NCBI GenBank assembly: GCA_012932295.1
Contig: JAAONU010000006.1
Location: 19,794,904 to 19,858,903 of the forward strand
Direction: 5' to 3'
DNA length: 64,000 nucleotides
From: Cyclina sinensis
Taxonomy: Eukaryota; Mollusca; Bivalvia; Venerida; Veneridae
Position 1 is the first letter of the stretch, and the number at the start of each line of letters is the position of its first letter. The position numbers were made by a program, and so were the translations under genes. A model generated the notes under the pieces. It saw only the letters and a list, made by a program, of their open reading frames with translations, was not told where the DNA came from and ran no database searches. This document shows positions 12,550 through 25,337 of this stretch, piece by piece.

Positions 12550-14440
12550 CTGAAGCATTAATATCTAAAAGTTAAAAGTTAAGAAACTGTTTGAAACACT
12601 TTTCCTGTAAAAGACATTTGGTGACATTATGGTTACAAAACGCCAGATCTATATCTTTTGAAGCACATCAGTTTTGGAAATTTATCAAATTCACCAGCCA
12701 TGCAAATAGGTAAAGGACATATAATAGTCTTACCCCTGGACGTATGGGTACTTTGTTCAGTTCACAGCTGCAAAAAAGTGGTACAAATTATCAAGGTAAC
12801 ATCAAGTTGTAAGCTACCATGACTGTAACCATTGCAATGTTTCGTGGGCATTCGTGTCTGTGACACATTCATTGCTGTTACTTCTATTCCATTTACATGT
12901 AAATTTTTCAAGCAACGAAAGTAAAGCTGTTTTGTTTTTCATGATATACTATCATTGGCAAGAACATAGTCATTATGTAGTATGATTATTTGAAAATATT
13001 TGATTTAACAGACTTGTATATCTCCTGATTTTATCTTTAAGTGACTATGTACATATTTATGTTCATTTCTTGAAAATTCCTTCTTTCCCAGAGGTAACTT
13101 TTCTTTGGAATACCATCGTTTCTCGGACAAGGAAATGCATTAACGGCTATATTCACAGTCGTTCTTTCACTTGACCATTAAATTGCCTTAAACCTGCTAC
13201 GCGAGGACGATTGGTATCCGTAAAAAGAACGGTCGAGTAGGATTTGTTACCTTATCAAAGACGTCCTCGAGCCTTCTTTAATGAAGTCTTTGGGTGGAGA
13301 ATGAGTTTGAGTTACGATTGTGAATTAAGCTGTTAGTGAATTCTGTCGTCTGAGAAACGATTAATACTCATAAACAAAAGGGACGGTCGAGTCAACTTGA
13401 GAGATTTGGGATTTTTGAGGGATAAAACGGTGCCTGTCGAAATATTTAAATAAAAGTTTGATACAGAGGAGATGTTTTTAGAAAAGATTGTTTTGTACAT
13501 TGTCATTTTCCTGTTGTCTTACGGCGAATTACATCTAGGCAATGGTCACCAGTCACAACACTTATTTACAAGTCATTTATCACGTCTAAACAGTTACTTA
13601 CTACTCTCTCGATTTTTAGCTGAAACCTTGAATTAAAACACACACATGCTCAGAATCACATGAAGACGTGTAATATTTATTAAAGAACCTGCTGAAAAAT
13701 ATCCAGGTCATGAATATATATGTACTAGATGTGCACCGGCGCAAGCGCGAGCTTAGAGAATCTACCTATTTGCATTAGAAAGGCATGCATGTAGCGAGAG
13801 AAGGACATGATCTTATTTATCTGTAAACTGACTAATCTACTACCTTTTATAATGTTTTTATACCGGAAAGTTCAAAAAGTCGTGTAAATTAGAAGTGAAC
13901 CGCCGCAACATGCTCAAACGCTTTTACACGGAAAAGTTTCCTAAAATCCAGTTGTATTATAGTTCAACAACAGACTTGACCATGTTTATAACTGTAGTAA
14001 AGTACTACGGACGTATAAAGAATCTAGATATTGTATTTAATATTTCGTGATTCACAGACTAATTGTTGTGCCACCTTGGTGACTTTACAAAAAAGTTATG
14101 CCACCCTCTTAAGCCGACCATGCTGGAACGTAGGTTTTGCGCATCGTCTTGATGGGATGAACATTTGACCAAAGTTACATGAAATTCCTTCCAGGGGTTT
14201 AGAAGTTAAGGAGCGGACACGAAATCCAGATGTACACACACACACGGACAAACGGATGGACTAAGACCATTCATATATCCCCCTACCGCTATGATGCGGG
14301 AGATGATAAAGATCAAGTTATTCGTGTGCAGTTCATGCATTCCTACAATCCAATAGCATGTAAACTACCTTTTTGAAGTTAGAGTGTAGACAGTTGAGAA
14401 TATGTTCTGTAATTTGACTGCCCCCCACCCCCACTCCCCA
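12550..14440. other. Intergenic DNA with an old dispersed repeat
   Basis: No open frame with coding character. From about 13720 ('gtgcaccggcgcaagcgcga') to 14310 there is a dispersed repeat of the kind also seen at about 2900 and 7110, with 'cgcatcgtcttgatgggatg' and a short (AC)n run at 14233-14244. Confidence 0.5.
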
Positions 14441-14444
14441 CCCG

Positions 14445-14630
14445 TCACCGCTCTGATGCAACATTTTGGAAGAAAATAGCTGCTCTTTTTAGCACATTTC
14501 CCAGGACTTTAATTGGAGTGACGCGAGGAGAGGCGACAAAACGTTCACGGAGTGGTCCATCGAATCGTCCATCCATCAAATGATTTTGGATTGAGCCGTC
14601 TTCAAAGATCCGTTCCCTTTGTTCTCCCAC
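14445..14630 (-). other. Candidate coding remnant or exon, unrecognised
   Basis: A 61-codon frame in a locally GC-richer patch, rich in Arg/Glu/Asp (for example RERIFEDGSI, LRERFVASPR). It is not recognised as any family. It could be an exon of an unassembled gene, a retro-copy fragment or chance; no matching neighbouring exon was found on the minus strand. Confidence 0.2.
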
Positions 14631-15839
14631 TGAATCCGCCGATTTTACTGGTTTTCACACATGACGGGCGGATAGCGTCGCAGGGGCTGATTTAAATTCA
14701 TGAAAAAAAACTTTAAATCTATCAATTCCAGCTTCGTTACATCACAGAGTGCAAGTCTGCAATCGTTCGATTAAATTAAGCAAAATCTATTTATAGTAAA
14801 TTTAGCAAAAGCTATTTGTAGCATTTCTATTTTTAGCCTTAGGTGTTTTCCGGTACCTTTTTTGGCTGTTTTCTCTATTTTCGTACATATCAGTGTTTAT
14901 TTAAAAAAATATATATATATCAACCTCAGATGCTCATATATGAGTGCATCGGCGACATAGAACAGAATAGCTTGAGATCGCGCTGTTTCTCTGACAAAAC
15001 GGCGAACCTATTCTTTTAATAGTACAGATGTGTCATTTAAAGATGTTTTAGTTAATCGAGCCATATGACTTCACTTCAGCACGAAAAAGTCATACTAGAT
15101 TTGAATGAATAGATTTACAACCCCCGAGATGTAATGCTTATTTAACTGTAAAAGATGGATTTGTTTGTCAAAAGCGAAAATAAAAGACTATAGGCTGTTA
15201 ATATTAAAGAAAACTACTTACGAGTTTTCAAATATACATTGCTAAATAACAGATCTAATTCAGTGTATTGTAATATAATTGTTTTTTTCAACAAGCCTGG
15301 TGTAACAAAACTTATGTTATTAGCAGTTATACTCGCCTGCAAAGTTGTATCCTTATGTAGTCCAACAGTAGCTATATATTAGTAGCATGTTATTCTTCAT
15401 CGTCGGTGACCCCTGGTATTTCATACATAACAATATGTTTAAACAATGGGAGGTAATTGCTAATATCCGATGTTTCTTATACAAGGGGAACAACTCTTGC
15501 AGACGTGATAACTAGAGACAGCATCTTGAAACAATGATAATAATATATGTTAGTGATCTTACAGCTAGAGAACAATTGTCAACAACAAATATTAGCACGT
15601 ATTCAATTTAAGCCGGTGCCTTTATTAACACCGCTTATTCAAATATTTTTTTTTCAAATAAGTTAGCATTTTGTTCTCAGATACAAGTAAAAATGAGTTC
15701 CGTGATACACATTTTGAAAAGTAAAAACTGAAAACAAAAGCTGTGACAAATTTGTCGGACAGATAAGGTAACTTTGAAACAAAGTTAGGTGCCACAATTT
15801 CTTACAAAAATATTAAATTTTTCATCTACTTTTGTTGTT

Positions 15840-16274
15840 TTAAAGGGGCTGTACTCCAGATTTGATATAAAAAATATATATATATAAATTAAATGTCCGT
15901 GAGATTATAGCAACATGATATTTTACTTCAAAACTGATTATAAAAGTCAAAATAGAACAAACAAAAAAATATATTCGCTTCAGCTTGATTTGAACTCTGG
16001 ACCCTCATGTTAACAAAATTTTACCAATGCTTTTACTGTCACCACTACCGCCGCATGTGCAATTATAGTTATTTACTTTAAGTCTTATACGATATAGTTA
16101 TACCGTCGTGTTACGGTATAGCACTATGAAAGGAAAAAAAATTCAATTTATAATGTGATTATCTGACTTCTTTTTTGTCAGTAAGTTAGTTTTTAAGCAT
16201 TACATAAATATTACAAGAAATTTATAATACAAGAAAACTTTCTTTTTTTGTCATCTGGAGCATAGCCCCTTTAA
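15840..16274. mobile_element. MITE with TTAA target duplication and 22-bp inverted ends
   Basis: Left end 'ttaaaggggctgtactccag' and right end 'ctggagcatagcccctttaa' are inverted copies with two mismatches over about 22 bp, both starting in TTAA. The 435-bp interior has no open frame. The TTAA flanks suggest a piggyBac-type non-autonomous element. DNA from 14640 to 15839 and from 16275 to 17200 holds no recognised gene, only AT-rich sequence and a (GTT)n run at about 16791-16806. Confidence 0.75.
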
Positions 16275-17200
16275 GACTTCGATCACCACGAATAGACAAA
16301 GTAATATTCTTGCAATAAAAATATATACTGATACAAACATAACAGTTTTCACTCTATGTAATTAAAAGACATATATCAGAATGTATTGTATATTTATTTA
16401 TGAATGTTTTTTGATAATAAGCATGTGTAAAATTTTGAAAATATCCATTATTCAATTTAGAATGTTCCATTACTATTTATAGGGGATGTTGAATGGAACG
16501 TTATAGCAATTAGTACACACCATTATCTGACTATCCTGAGAGTTACACTTATCGTGGTCTGTCCTGGTCACACAATTAAAAAAAATAACACGTCAACAAT
16601 TACGACAAACATTTTTCAGATTAACACATGATATCGGAAACTCAGTGCAAACTCCTTTAACTTCTTATATAACATAATAGTTACAACAGTTTTGCACTGA
16701 GCCATTGATGCTGAATTTCGAGTTTGTAGTTTCAGTAAATACAATTGCTTAGATATGAAATATTAATTTATTGTTGTGTTGTTGTTTCGTTGTTGTTGTT
16801 GTTGTTTTCATTTGGTGCCAATGACAATAATGTTATCAAACATACAGGAATATTGATTTGTCCCATATCCCGTTTCCTGTATGATATATATAAATCTGTC
16901 TTTTTTTTTTTTTTTAATTGCTCGTGTTAATTATTTAGAGCATATCGTATAGAGTATATCATTACGTGAAATGTTCTGGTCAGTTTCAGATTGTCATATA
17001 GTTCTGTCAGTTAGTGTATATATATATTAGTTTAAAATTGTTAACCTAGATCTGACGTAAATGTCTGTCTAAAATACACGATTTCGCCATGTAGAAGACC
17101 TCAAGACCTCTCCCCCCTTATCTCTGCTCCACGCTATGAAATCAGATAACATTGTCATATGGTGAGTACACTCAATCTGACAGTCGTAAAGACAACAGTT

Positions 17201-20200
17201 ATGGCATTTTTAAAGATATTTGTGCCTGTCTTCGCTCTAGGTTTGTAGAGTTTTTTTATTATTCTTATTGTTATTTACTAGCACGGTGAATTCTGAAATG
17301 TATGCAATCAAGTTTTGTTGCAGAAAAAAATGTTGACAATGAACGGCAAATGTCATGGGTTTTTAATGTGGCATTTTTAACAAACAAAGTCAGACGGAAA
17401 CATATTCGACCGTTAGCCCCCCCGCAACCCCACCCCCTTTAATTTTATTTTGGAGTTTTATTCTAAAGTAGGAAATTAGTAGGAAATTTGAGAAATTAAA
17501 ATGTTTACATGAATAATATTTCTTTAAAAATGATGACAGCAATGGTGGGAAGTGCAAAAGTGAACAATGTTCACTGGACCTGTTTATTTACTCGATCAAA
17601 TATTTATGCTAATTTACGAATAGAAATTTTAGTGCAGCTTCAAAACACAGGTGTAGAATTTTTTACCAGTGCAAATAATTGCATTTAATCGTTTCTGATT
17701 TTCTCAGAATTAGATAGCTGCGTAAATTATGACAAAATAAATATCATTTCAAGAAAACATTTCCCCATACTTTTTTTGTTGCATAATAAATGATCAGATA
17801 ATTGCAAACTTAATTGGCGTAATTGCACTGTTGCTAATAGAATCCTCAAATTGTAAAATCTCCTTCCTCTTCGGCACAAAAAAGCTGAATTACAGAGCAA
17901 CGTCATCACAAACTGCGCACATGTTGTATATCTAGTCCTACTGAGCAATTGTATCACTGAAAAAAAACAATCATCAATTTAATTAAAAGATTTTGTGTAT
18001 TTCTGTTTAAAGTTTTAGCTGCTTCAGCGCAGCATGGTTCACATGGACATGGTGGTGGTTCGGTCCCCAGCCCCGGGGAGGTCGATGCTGCAATAGTTAA
18101 CATTGGGCTCCACTACAACGACAAACTATGTCTTGAACTGCTTCTTGTGGATTGCTCTAAACACCTTATCCAGGGCGACGAGAAAGTATGCGGATCTGAC
18201 GGCGTTACCTATGAAAATCAGTAAGGAAGTACCTATCCATTTTCTGTTCACACAAGGAGTTGCTGTTTTGCTAGTTTTATTATGCCCGTAAAAAAACGTA
18301 AAATGTTGGGACATATCACATTACTCTTGTCTGCTCGTCTGTGTTCGTACCTACAACCGTATTTTTTTTTTAACTTTTACAGAAGAACAACCTAGATTAG
18401 ATGGTCAGAAGGAAAGGATAATCTGTATAACACATATCAGGGGTCCACCACAAATTGAAAACCAATGTGTTCAACTTAATCACAACCTTGTTCTGTACAT
18501 GAAAGTTACGGCAGGAAATTCTGTTGTTCCTGTTTTATTCAGATTAGGGCCGTTCGTATTCTCGATTATACATTGTACTTATTGGCCCTTTATTCCCATG
18601 CTCCTTCTTATCAATCTTAATTGACTTTAACAGAGAAACATATTCACGGCCAAAATATCTTTTGTTGTCGCATATTTCTGGCAACCGCAATCAGAAAAAT
18701 GTCACATGTTCATTTCTACCCTAAAATCGTTGCTATATTTTACTGGTATATTTAATATAATCATCATCCTATTATTATAATTCTTTACAAAATGATATTA
18801 TTGTTCTATTAAGTATATATAATAATGTCTATTTGGAAAAAAAGACTTGTCTGTTTATTTATGTTTATCATTTTATTTTAATATCTAAGCTGTATAATTC
18901 TTTTTCTTATTTCAGCTGTAAATTTACACACGCTATGTGTGAGATGGCACATTCCGCCTTCGAATTAAGACTTGCCAGTCATGGTGAATGCCCACTGACC
19001 ACTGCCCCACCAGCAACAACCGCGCCACCTGCTGCTCAGACACAGACGACCACCACAGCTACAGGCGTTCCAATGACAACAATGCCACCAACAACTACCG
19101 TGGACCCAATTAACGCCATTGTACAAGGTGTGTTTTGTAAGAATGCTGCAGGCATTTCGTGCGCTGATGATTTCCAGATAATCTGTGGATCGGATGGACA
19201 GCTTTACCCAAATCAGTAAGTACATCTGTTAACGTTAGTAAATATTTAAAACCTCAATTGCTTATTGTTCAAGGTGTTTGCGCATAGTTAACGTCCAGGG
19301 TGCTATGCCCGGTTAAAGAACCTGGCGTGTCCTTTGGTAACAACATCTAAAACCACAGATATCTCAGAACAGACATGTGTAAGTTGATTCCTGTAATGAA
19401 AGTCTCTTTGTTTTCAAGTCTTTTTAGGATTCAAAAGAACTATTAACTGAACATCCAGTAACACTATACAAGTACTCGGAAACAACATTTTAAAAAAATA
19501 TTCGATTAGATAAATCTGCCAGCTGTCATGAATTTTAACTTTAGATGTTTGAATAACGTCATTTATTGTACTATAGTTCTAAATAGAATTGGTCGGAACA
19601 GTAAATCCGTTATTAAGACAGACACCACTTTAATTATTTAAAGAATCACGCAAAAATCAGAAATTTGAAAGAACCGTATTCCTAAAAAAGGTCCGCTTTC
19701 AATACCAATTCGTTAAGGCCACTTTTTGACTTTTGGGTTTACAGAACTGTTTGAGATATCACTCAGTTGAAACTGTATGAATATGATTTTTTGTCGAGCC
19801 CGCTTGCGTTGAGCTCGACTTAGTCGCCACTTTTGGCGTATAGTTCGGTGTATGTGCGTCCGTGCGTCTATCCGGATTTGTCCGGTCTATATCTTGCTCA
19901 TTCTTTGAAGGATTACAAAATAATTTGGTACAAATGTTCACCATGATGGGGTTGTGTGTTGCACACAAAACCAAGGTCCGCCGCCCTAAGGTCAAGGTCA
20001 CAATTGGGGGTCAGCGCAAAACCCGTGTCCGGAATGTAACTTCTACATGCATTGAGGGATTTTAATATAACTTGGGAGAAATATTTTCCATAGTGAGGCA
20101 AAGTGTCGCGCGAAAAATTCAGCTGTCTGTGGCAAAGGTCAAGGACACACGTAGGGGTCAAAAGTCAAATAATAAAATAAAACATTCATTTGTGAGTTCA

Positions 20201-21954
20201 ACTTCTATATACATGGATGGATTTTAAAATAACTTAGCACAAATGTTCTCCATGTTGGGTTAAGTTGTCTCGCGCAAAATGAAGGTCAAGGTCACAAAAG
20301 GTCAAAGGTCAAATGAAAATATTAAAATGTGTTTGTTGGCGCTGTATCTTGCATATGCTTTGAAGTATTATGCTTAGTGGTCAGAGGATTTGAAAAATTG
20401 AAGTGTCTGTGGCAAATGTCAAGGTCACATTTAGGAGTCAAAGGTCAAATAACAAAATAAAACATTCATTTGAAGCTATAACTTCTATATACATGGATAG
20501 ATTTTAATATAACTTAACACAAATGTTCTCCATGTTGAGTTGAGTTGTCTCGCGCAAAATGAAGGTCAAGGTCACAAGAGGTCAAAGGTCAAATAAAAAT
20601 ATTTAAATGTGTTTGTTGGCGCTGTATCTTGCTTATGCTTTAAAGTCTTATGCTTAGTGGCCAGAGGATTTTGAAATTGTTGAGCCCCCTCGTGGTGAGG
20701 TCGACTTAGTCGCTGCTTTTCACTTTTTGTAGTTTGGTGTATGTGCGTCCGTCAGTCCGTGTGTCTGTGTAGATTTGTCCGGTCTATATCTTGCTCATTC
20801 TTTGAATGATTACAAAATAGTTTGATTCAAATGTTCACTATGATGGGATGGTGTGTCACACGCAAAACCCATGTCCGCCGCTCAAAGGTCAAGGACACAC
20901 TTGGAGGGTCAGCTCTGTACCCGTGTCCGGAGAATAACTTCTACATGCGTGACGGGATCTTAATATAACTTGGGACAAATTTTCTCCATAGTGAGGCGGA
21001 GTGTCGCGCGAAAAATTCAATGTCTGTTGTAAAGGTTAAGGTCTTACTTCAGGGTCAAAGATCAAATAACAAATTAAAACATTCATTTGTGAGTATATTT
21101 CTTTATACATGGATGGATTTTTATATAAGTTATAACAAGTGTACTCCATAGTGAGTTGACTTGTCTTGCGTAAAATAAAGGTCAAGGTCCTGAGAGATCA
21201 AAGATCAAATAAAAATATCAAAATGTTCAAATATCATGAATTGAGTTTTTTAGGCACAAATGTTCATCATGAGACTTCGTGTTATGCACATGAACCAGGT
21301 CACCGGGTCAGAGGTCAAGGTCACCTAAGATGATGCAACGACAAGATTTTGCCTTGGGTATAAAGAGGATGTGCTGCGCACATCTCACCTATGTATACAT
21401 CTTCCTCCTTGATCTGAAGCTTATAGGTTCTGGTTTGAATAAGGATGAGCAGGCTCGACAATTTGCCCGTGGGCATGTCTTGTTTTATCAAGCTATCTGT
21501 ACACAGTAGGATTAATTCTAACGTTTTTGAAATAAGTTAAAAAATACATTTAAGACTTCGCCTTCTGTTAGCAATGGCCTGTATAGCCATGTAGTTAAAT
21601 ATGTATCTGGGTTCTCGTACCGCAAAGTAGAAATAGTTTTGTAGAACTTTTAATTTGTGCAAATATAATTTACAGTACAATGTAGGACTTTAAATTTCTT
21701 TTGTCCGTTTTTCAAACGAAATATCTGAAATCGGTAGAGCTTTTTTTTCAAACAGGCACTTCGGTAAGAACTGCAAGTTTTGTATTAACTTGGAACATTT
21801 TTACACGGAATTATATATACATGTATGTACAAAACCTCTGTGTATCTATGAATATATCTTATATTTTTCTAGATGCGAGATGTCCAAACAGAAATGTAAC
21901 GACCCATCCCTTACAGTCGCTGACAAATCAACGTGTCCAATTCCAGGGAAATAA
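17201..21954 (+). CDS. Secreted protein with two Kazal-type protease-inhibitor domains
   Basis: Spliced here from four exons: 17201-17240, 18019-18220, 18916-19215 and 21873-21954 (624 nt, 207 residues), every intron GT-AG and frames matching (phases 1, 2, 2). Exon 1 codes a signal peptide (MAFLKIFVPVFALAASA, likely cleaved before Q18), followed by a His/Gly stretch (QHGSHGHGGG). Kazal domain 1 has Cys at 51, 59, 71, 82, 89, 106 with the family core CGSDGVTYEN; domain 2 has Cys at 155, 163, 171, 182, 189, 202 with CGSDGQLYPN. Both domains are interrupted by an intron at the same place, directly before the fourth Cys. The linker (about 109-145) is Thr/Pro-rich and likely O-glycosylated. Kazal proteins block serine proteases outside the cell; in bivalves such proteins act in defence, mucus or shell matrix, which cannot be decided here. 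A poly(A) signal AATAAA lies at 22028. Confidence 0.85.
19790..21490. repeat. Two copies of a dispersed repeat rich in AGGTCA half-sites, in Kazal intron 3
   Basis: Copy 1 begins near 19794 ('gagctcgacttagtcg') and copy 2 near 20680 ('gaggtcgacttagtcg'); both continue with 'ttgtccggtctatatcttgc' and runs of 'aaggtcaaggtcac'. Inside copy 1 a segment of about 290 bp is itself duplicated (about 20165-20350 and 20455-20650). A diverged relative lies at 30394-30900 in an FBXL6 intron. Confidence 0.85.
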
Positions 21955-22027
21955 GGTGCATCACCCAAAGTCATTAACATCATATAACAAAACTATATGA
22001 ATGTTTCGTGTTTCTTTTTTTTCTGAC

Positions 22028-22033
22028 AATAAA
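22028..22033 (+). terminator. Poly(A) signal AATAAA of the Kazal gene
   Basis: First canonical AATAAA after the stop codon at 21952-21954, 74 bases downstream. Confidence 0.55.
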
Positions 22034-22496
22034 AATATGACATGAATGACTGTTTCTCGTTTCTGCTTCATCGTATGTAAAAGGCATTAGAATATGTCTG
22101 GTGATTTAAAGCCTGGTTTCTTTCTTTTGTCAGAGGTAAAAGGCTATTTACAATATTAAGTTACTAGTTACTAAGTGCTGAGCAAACACCATTCAGGCAT
22201 TAAAAACATTCTCTCATTTTCCCTGCCTCCCCCGCCAAAAAATAATGCAAATGAACATTTTTATCCTTGAGTTTTGAGAAGCGTTATGACCTTTCCGTGT
22301 ATTTATTGTACTAAGTAATTTTGCTATATGTCTTTGATGTTGTAGGGTACAAAAGGTAAAGGACAATGAGAGTCTTTATTTTTCAATATGTTTTTTTTTC
22401 TCAGAAGGTTACTGTTTTGCTTATAGTATTACTGAAAACCGGCGTTTAAGCTCTTTCAAAACCATTTCGTATAAATCAGGTTGACTTAATTGCAAG

Positions 22497-22745
22497 GAAT
22501 GGATCAGTGGTTCGGTGGTAATCCAGGGACCGCGAGTTAGATCCTCCGCTCCTCCACTAACTTTACTAATTGTCTTTCGGATAAGAAGTTAAACCGAGAT
22601 CCCTGTAAGCATGGAAAATAATCAGGAATGTCTCTGGAATGAGATGCTTTCTGTATCTTACACTATCCCAAACACCCTAAAATAACTAATCCATGTCGGG
22701 ATGTCGGCCGTACGGGAAATCGGTACCGACGATAAATAAACTGAT
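22497..22745 (+). mobile_element. tRNA-headed SINE, diverged copy
   Basis: Matches the SINE at 23580-23880 in order: 'ggtggtaatccaggg', 'ctcctccactaactttacta', 'gtctttcggat', 'ttaaaccgag', 'gtctctggaatg', 'accgacgataaataaa'. Diverged, so older. The stretch 22750-23560 holds no recognised gene. Confidence 0.75.
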
Positions 22746-23579
22746 ATAGACGATGACGATGCAAATGTGTGCAATAGTAATGGTGTCATAATACCCCGGA
22801 CGTTGCCCTTTTCGGTAGGGGCGACACTACTTAAATGCTAGAATGACGTATCTGTCAATCCACTCTTACAAGCCACACTCACACACTGCAGGCATGTACG
22901 CCAACATGACCGGAAGTCTTTATTTCGGGGTGGTGTTTGGAGTTAAAATAGTAGTTTGTTTATATTTACGTAGCATTAACCTTCAAAGCCGTGATAATTC
23001 ACACTACAATTAAAAACTGAAAGTGTAATTTTAAGATGAAGTGTACAAGTTTGGCTGTGTACGTCTTACAAAAAGAGATCCTCGTACAATATGTACAAAG
23101 CACAACGTGTCCTATGTTCTCTGATTGTAGATTATTTCTGTTTTGTTCTAGACAGTAGAGCTTTATACATCTATAGGACTGGTGTTAGCTTATTCTTTAA
23201 CCGTCACTCTTTGTTATGTTTTATTGCAATGTAACTCCAAACTTTAGCCTGAGTCATTTTTTTCTCTGACGGTAGGAACCTTTCCCCTATTAGACTTGAA
23301 TAGCTACTTTTCAGATCAACCTAAATATTATGTCACTATGTGTTCCGTTTTCTCTAAGGTCACATTATTAGCTACAACTTATCACGATTTTGTCTTATCA
23401 TTTATGTAGTTGTAAGATCAAATGCCATTTACGACATTTGAAGACAAGTGATTAATTGAAAGCGTAGCTGCCATGTTTCGCATTGTTTATCTGTCCAAAT
23501 TGTTAAGGAAATGTTGACGCCATTTCTAACACACACGATCTCGTGTTAAAAAGAGGGTAGCCTAATAGCGGGGCGTCAT

Positions 23580-23853
23580 GTGGTCCAGTGGTAACGCGCT
23601 GGACTGGTATACCAGGGGTCCCGAGTTCGATCCCCCGCTCCTCCACTAACATTACTAATAGTCTTTCGGATGAGACTTTAAACCGAGGTCCCATGTATCA
23701 GTGCTATACACTGAGCATGTAAAAGAACCAGGAGTGTCTCTGGAATGGGATGCTTTCTCTATCTTGCACTACCCCCACCACATAAAATAACTAATCTCTC
23801 CAGGGGGCGTCGGTCATATGGGCAACCGGTACCGACGATAAATAAGCTTAAAT

Positions 23854-23880
<27 letters not shown>
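23580..23880 (+). mobile_element. tRNA-headed SINE, complete, with target-site duplication
   Basis: Starts 'gtggtccagtggtaacgcgc' with box-B-like 'gagttcgatcc', followed by a body and a 3' tail of (GATA)n. It is flanked by a 15-bp direct repeat, 'atagcggggcgtcat', at 23565-23579 and 23881-23895. This defines both element ends and indicates LINE-type target-primed insertion. Confidence 0.88.

Positions 23881-23884
<4 letters not shown>
23849..23884. repeat. (GATA)n microsatellite forming the SINE tail
   Basis: Seven to eight copies of gata directly before the right target-site duplication. Confidence 0.9.
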
Positions 23885-24182
23885 CGGGGCGTCATTAAGC
23901 AGCTGATTTTAATCAGATTCATTCCAACAGTACTTATATTTAATAGCAAATTATGTGACTCACTTTATCAAAAACACAAAATCTGAAGATGTCTATGGTC
24001 AAGTATAATAATGCCACCAGAAAAATCCGATTTTAGTTAAGATTATCCCTTTAATAAAATACTAAGTGAAATAAACAAACTGAAAAAAAAAACAGTTGTA
24101 AAAAGATTGCCTCTTTAGAAATGTGAATGCTTGAGCAAAAACCCTATTTAATTGCAACCAGAATGAACGTAATATTTTGAGC

Positions 24183-24455
24183 GGATTAGTGGTCCAGTGG
24201 TAATCCAGGGGTTGCGAATTCGAATCTCATATCCTCTAACTTTACTAGTTATCTTTCGGATGAGACGTTAAACCGAGGTACCAGTGCTGTACATCGAGCA
24301 TGGAAACGAATCAGGGGTGTTTTTGTAATGGGAATCTCTCTGTATCTTGTACTGTCCCCCACAACATAAAATAATCAACCTCTACGGGGGCGTCGGTCAT
24401 ATAAGAGTCTTAATGCCCTGGTCATATGGGCTACCAGTCCCGACGATAAATAAAC
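24183..24455 (+). mobile_element. tRNA-headed SINE, diverged copy
   Basis: Same order of blocks as at 23580-23880 ('gtggtccagtggtaatccag', 'ctttcggatgagacgttaaa', 'cgacgataaataaac') with a small insertion near 24400. The following DNA to 25337 shows no gene. Confidence 0.75.
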
Positions 24456-25337
24456 TAAAACAGAGAGTGGGATGATACATTGTTTAAAAGAATGGACTTG
24501 ATGAGCTATATGATGAACATAGATCAGATTTAAATGAATTCGGCAAATATTAGATTATATTAAAGCTAGAAAATACTGATACACCCGGTAGAGTAATTAA
24601 CACATACATTTTCTTCAAGTTAATATTCTTTTATTAAATGATCGAACAAGGGGGAGGCTGACTCGTGAAAGTTAAAGCTATATATATTATCTTATTTGTT
24701 CATCGAAATTGTAAATGATGTTTGAACAACATTCTGAGTCAAACAAAAGAAAGCTGAAGGCACGATGTAATGAATATAATATTCATTAAATAAAGCGTTC
24801 ATTAGTTTTAAAGGAAAAAGAAAAAAAATATTTCAAAACGAGGAAAGGAAAAACACAAATGTAGTTTAGATCTTTGAGCTTTGGAGTTTTTACAGATTTT
24901 ACGCCAGAATTTTCAAAGTAAAATCTGGCTCCAGCAACTCCGTAGTTGCTGTGTTATAACTAGATAGTGCTATTAAGATATTAAATAATAAAATAATAAA
25001 AAAGCTTTTGTTATTGACGGAATTTTGAACAATCATTTAAGGAGATCTTTTACACACAAAAAAACCACGCTCTGTAGCCCTTTGAACTTTTCAACATATT
25101 TTACAGAGGTAAAGATACCAAAATATTGGTCTGTATGATAATTAACCTTGTATGTAAAAACAAAGGCGGTCCATATGTGATCTAACATATTATGGTAACC
25201 TATCAATTAATGAGGACAATACACATGTAAACATTATCCGTAGTCGTATAATCTTGTCACTGAGACCGGATTCCAGTAAAAATGTGGACCCGTAATCGGG
25301 CGATTATAATCCAAGTCAAAGCAAATGACTCTTTTCT

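Noticed and set aside
18965..20161. Minus-strand frames over the Kazal gene and the intronic repeat
   Set aside because: Antisense to the Thr/Pro linker or inside repeats; no domain.
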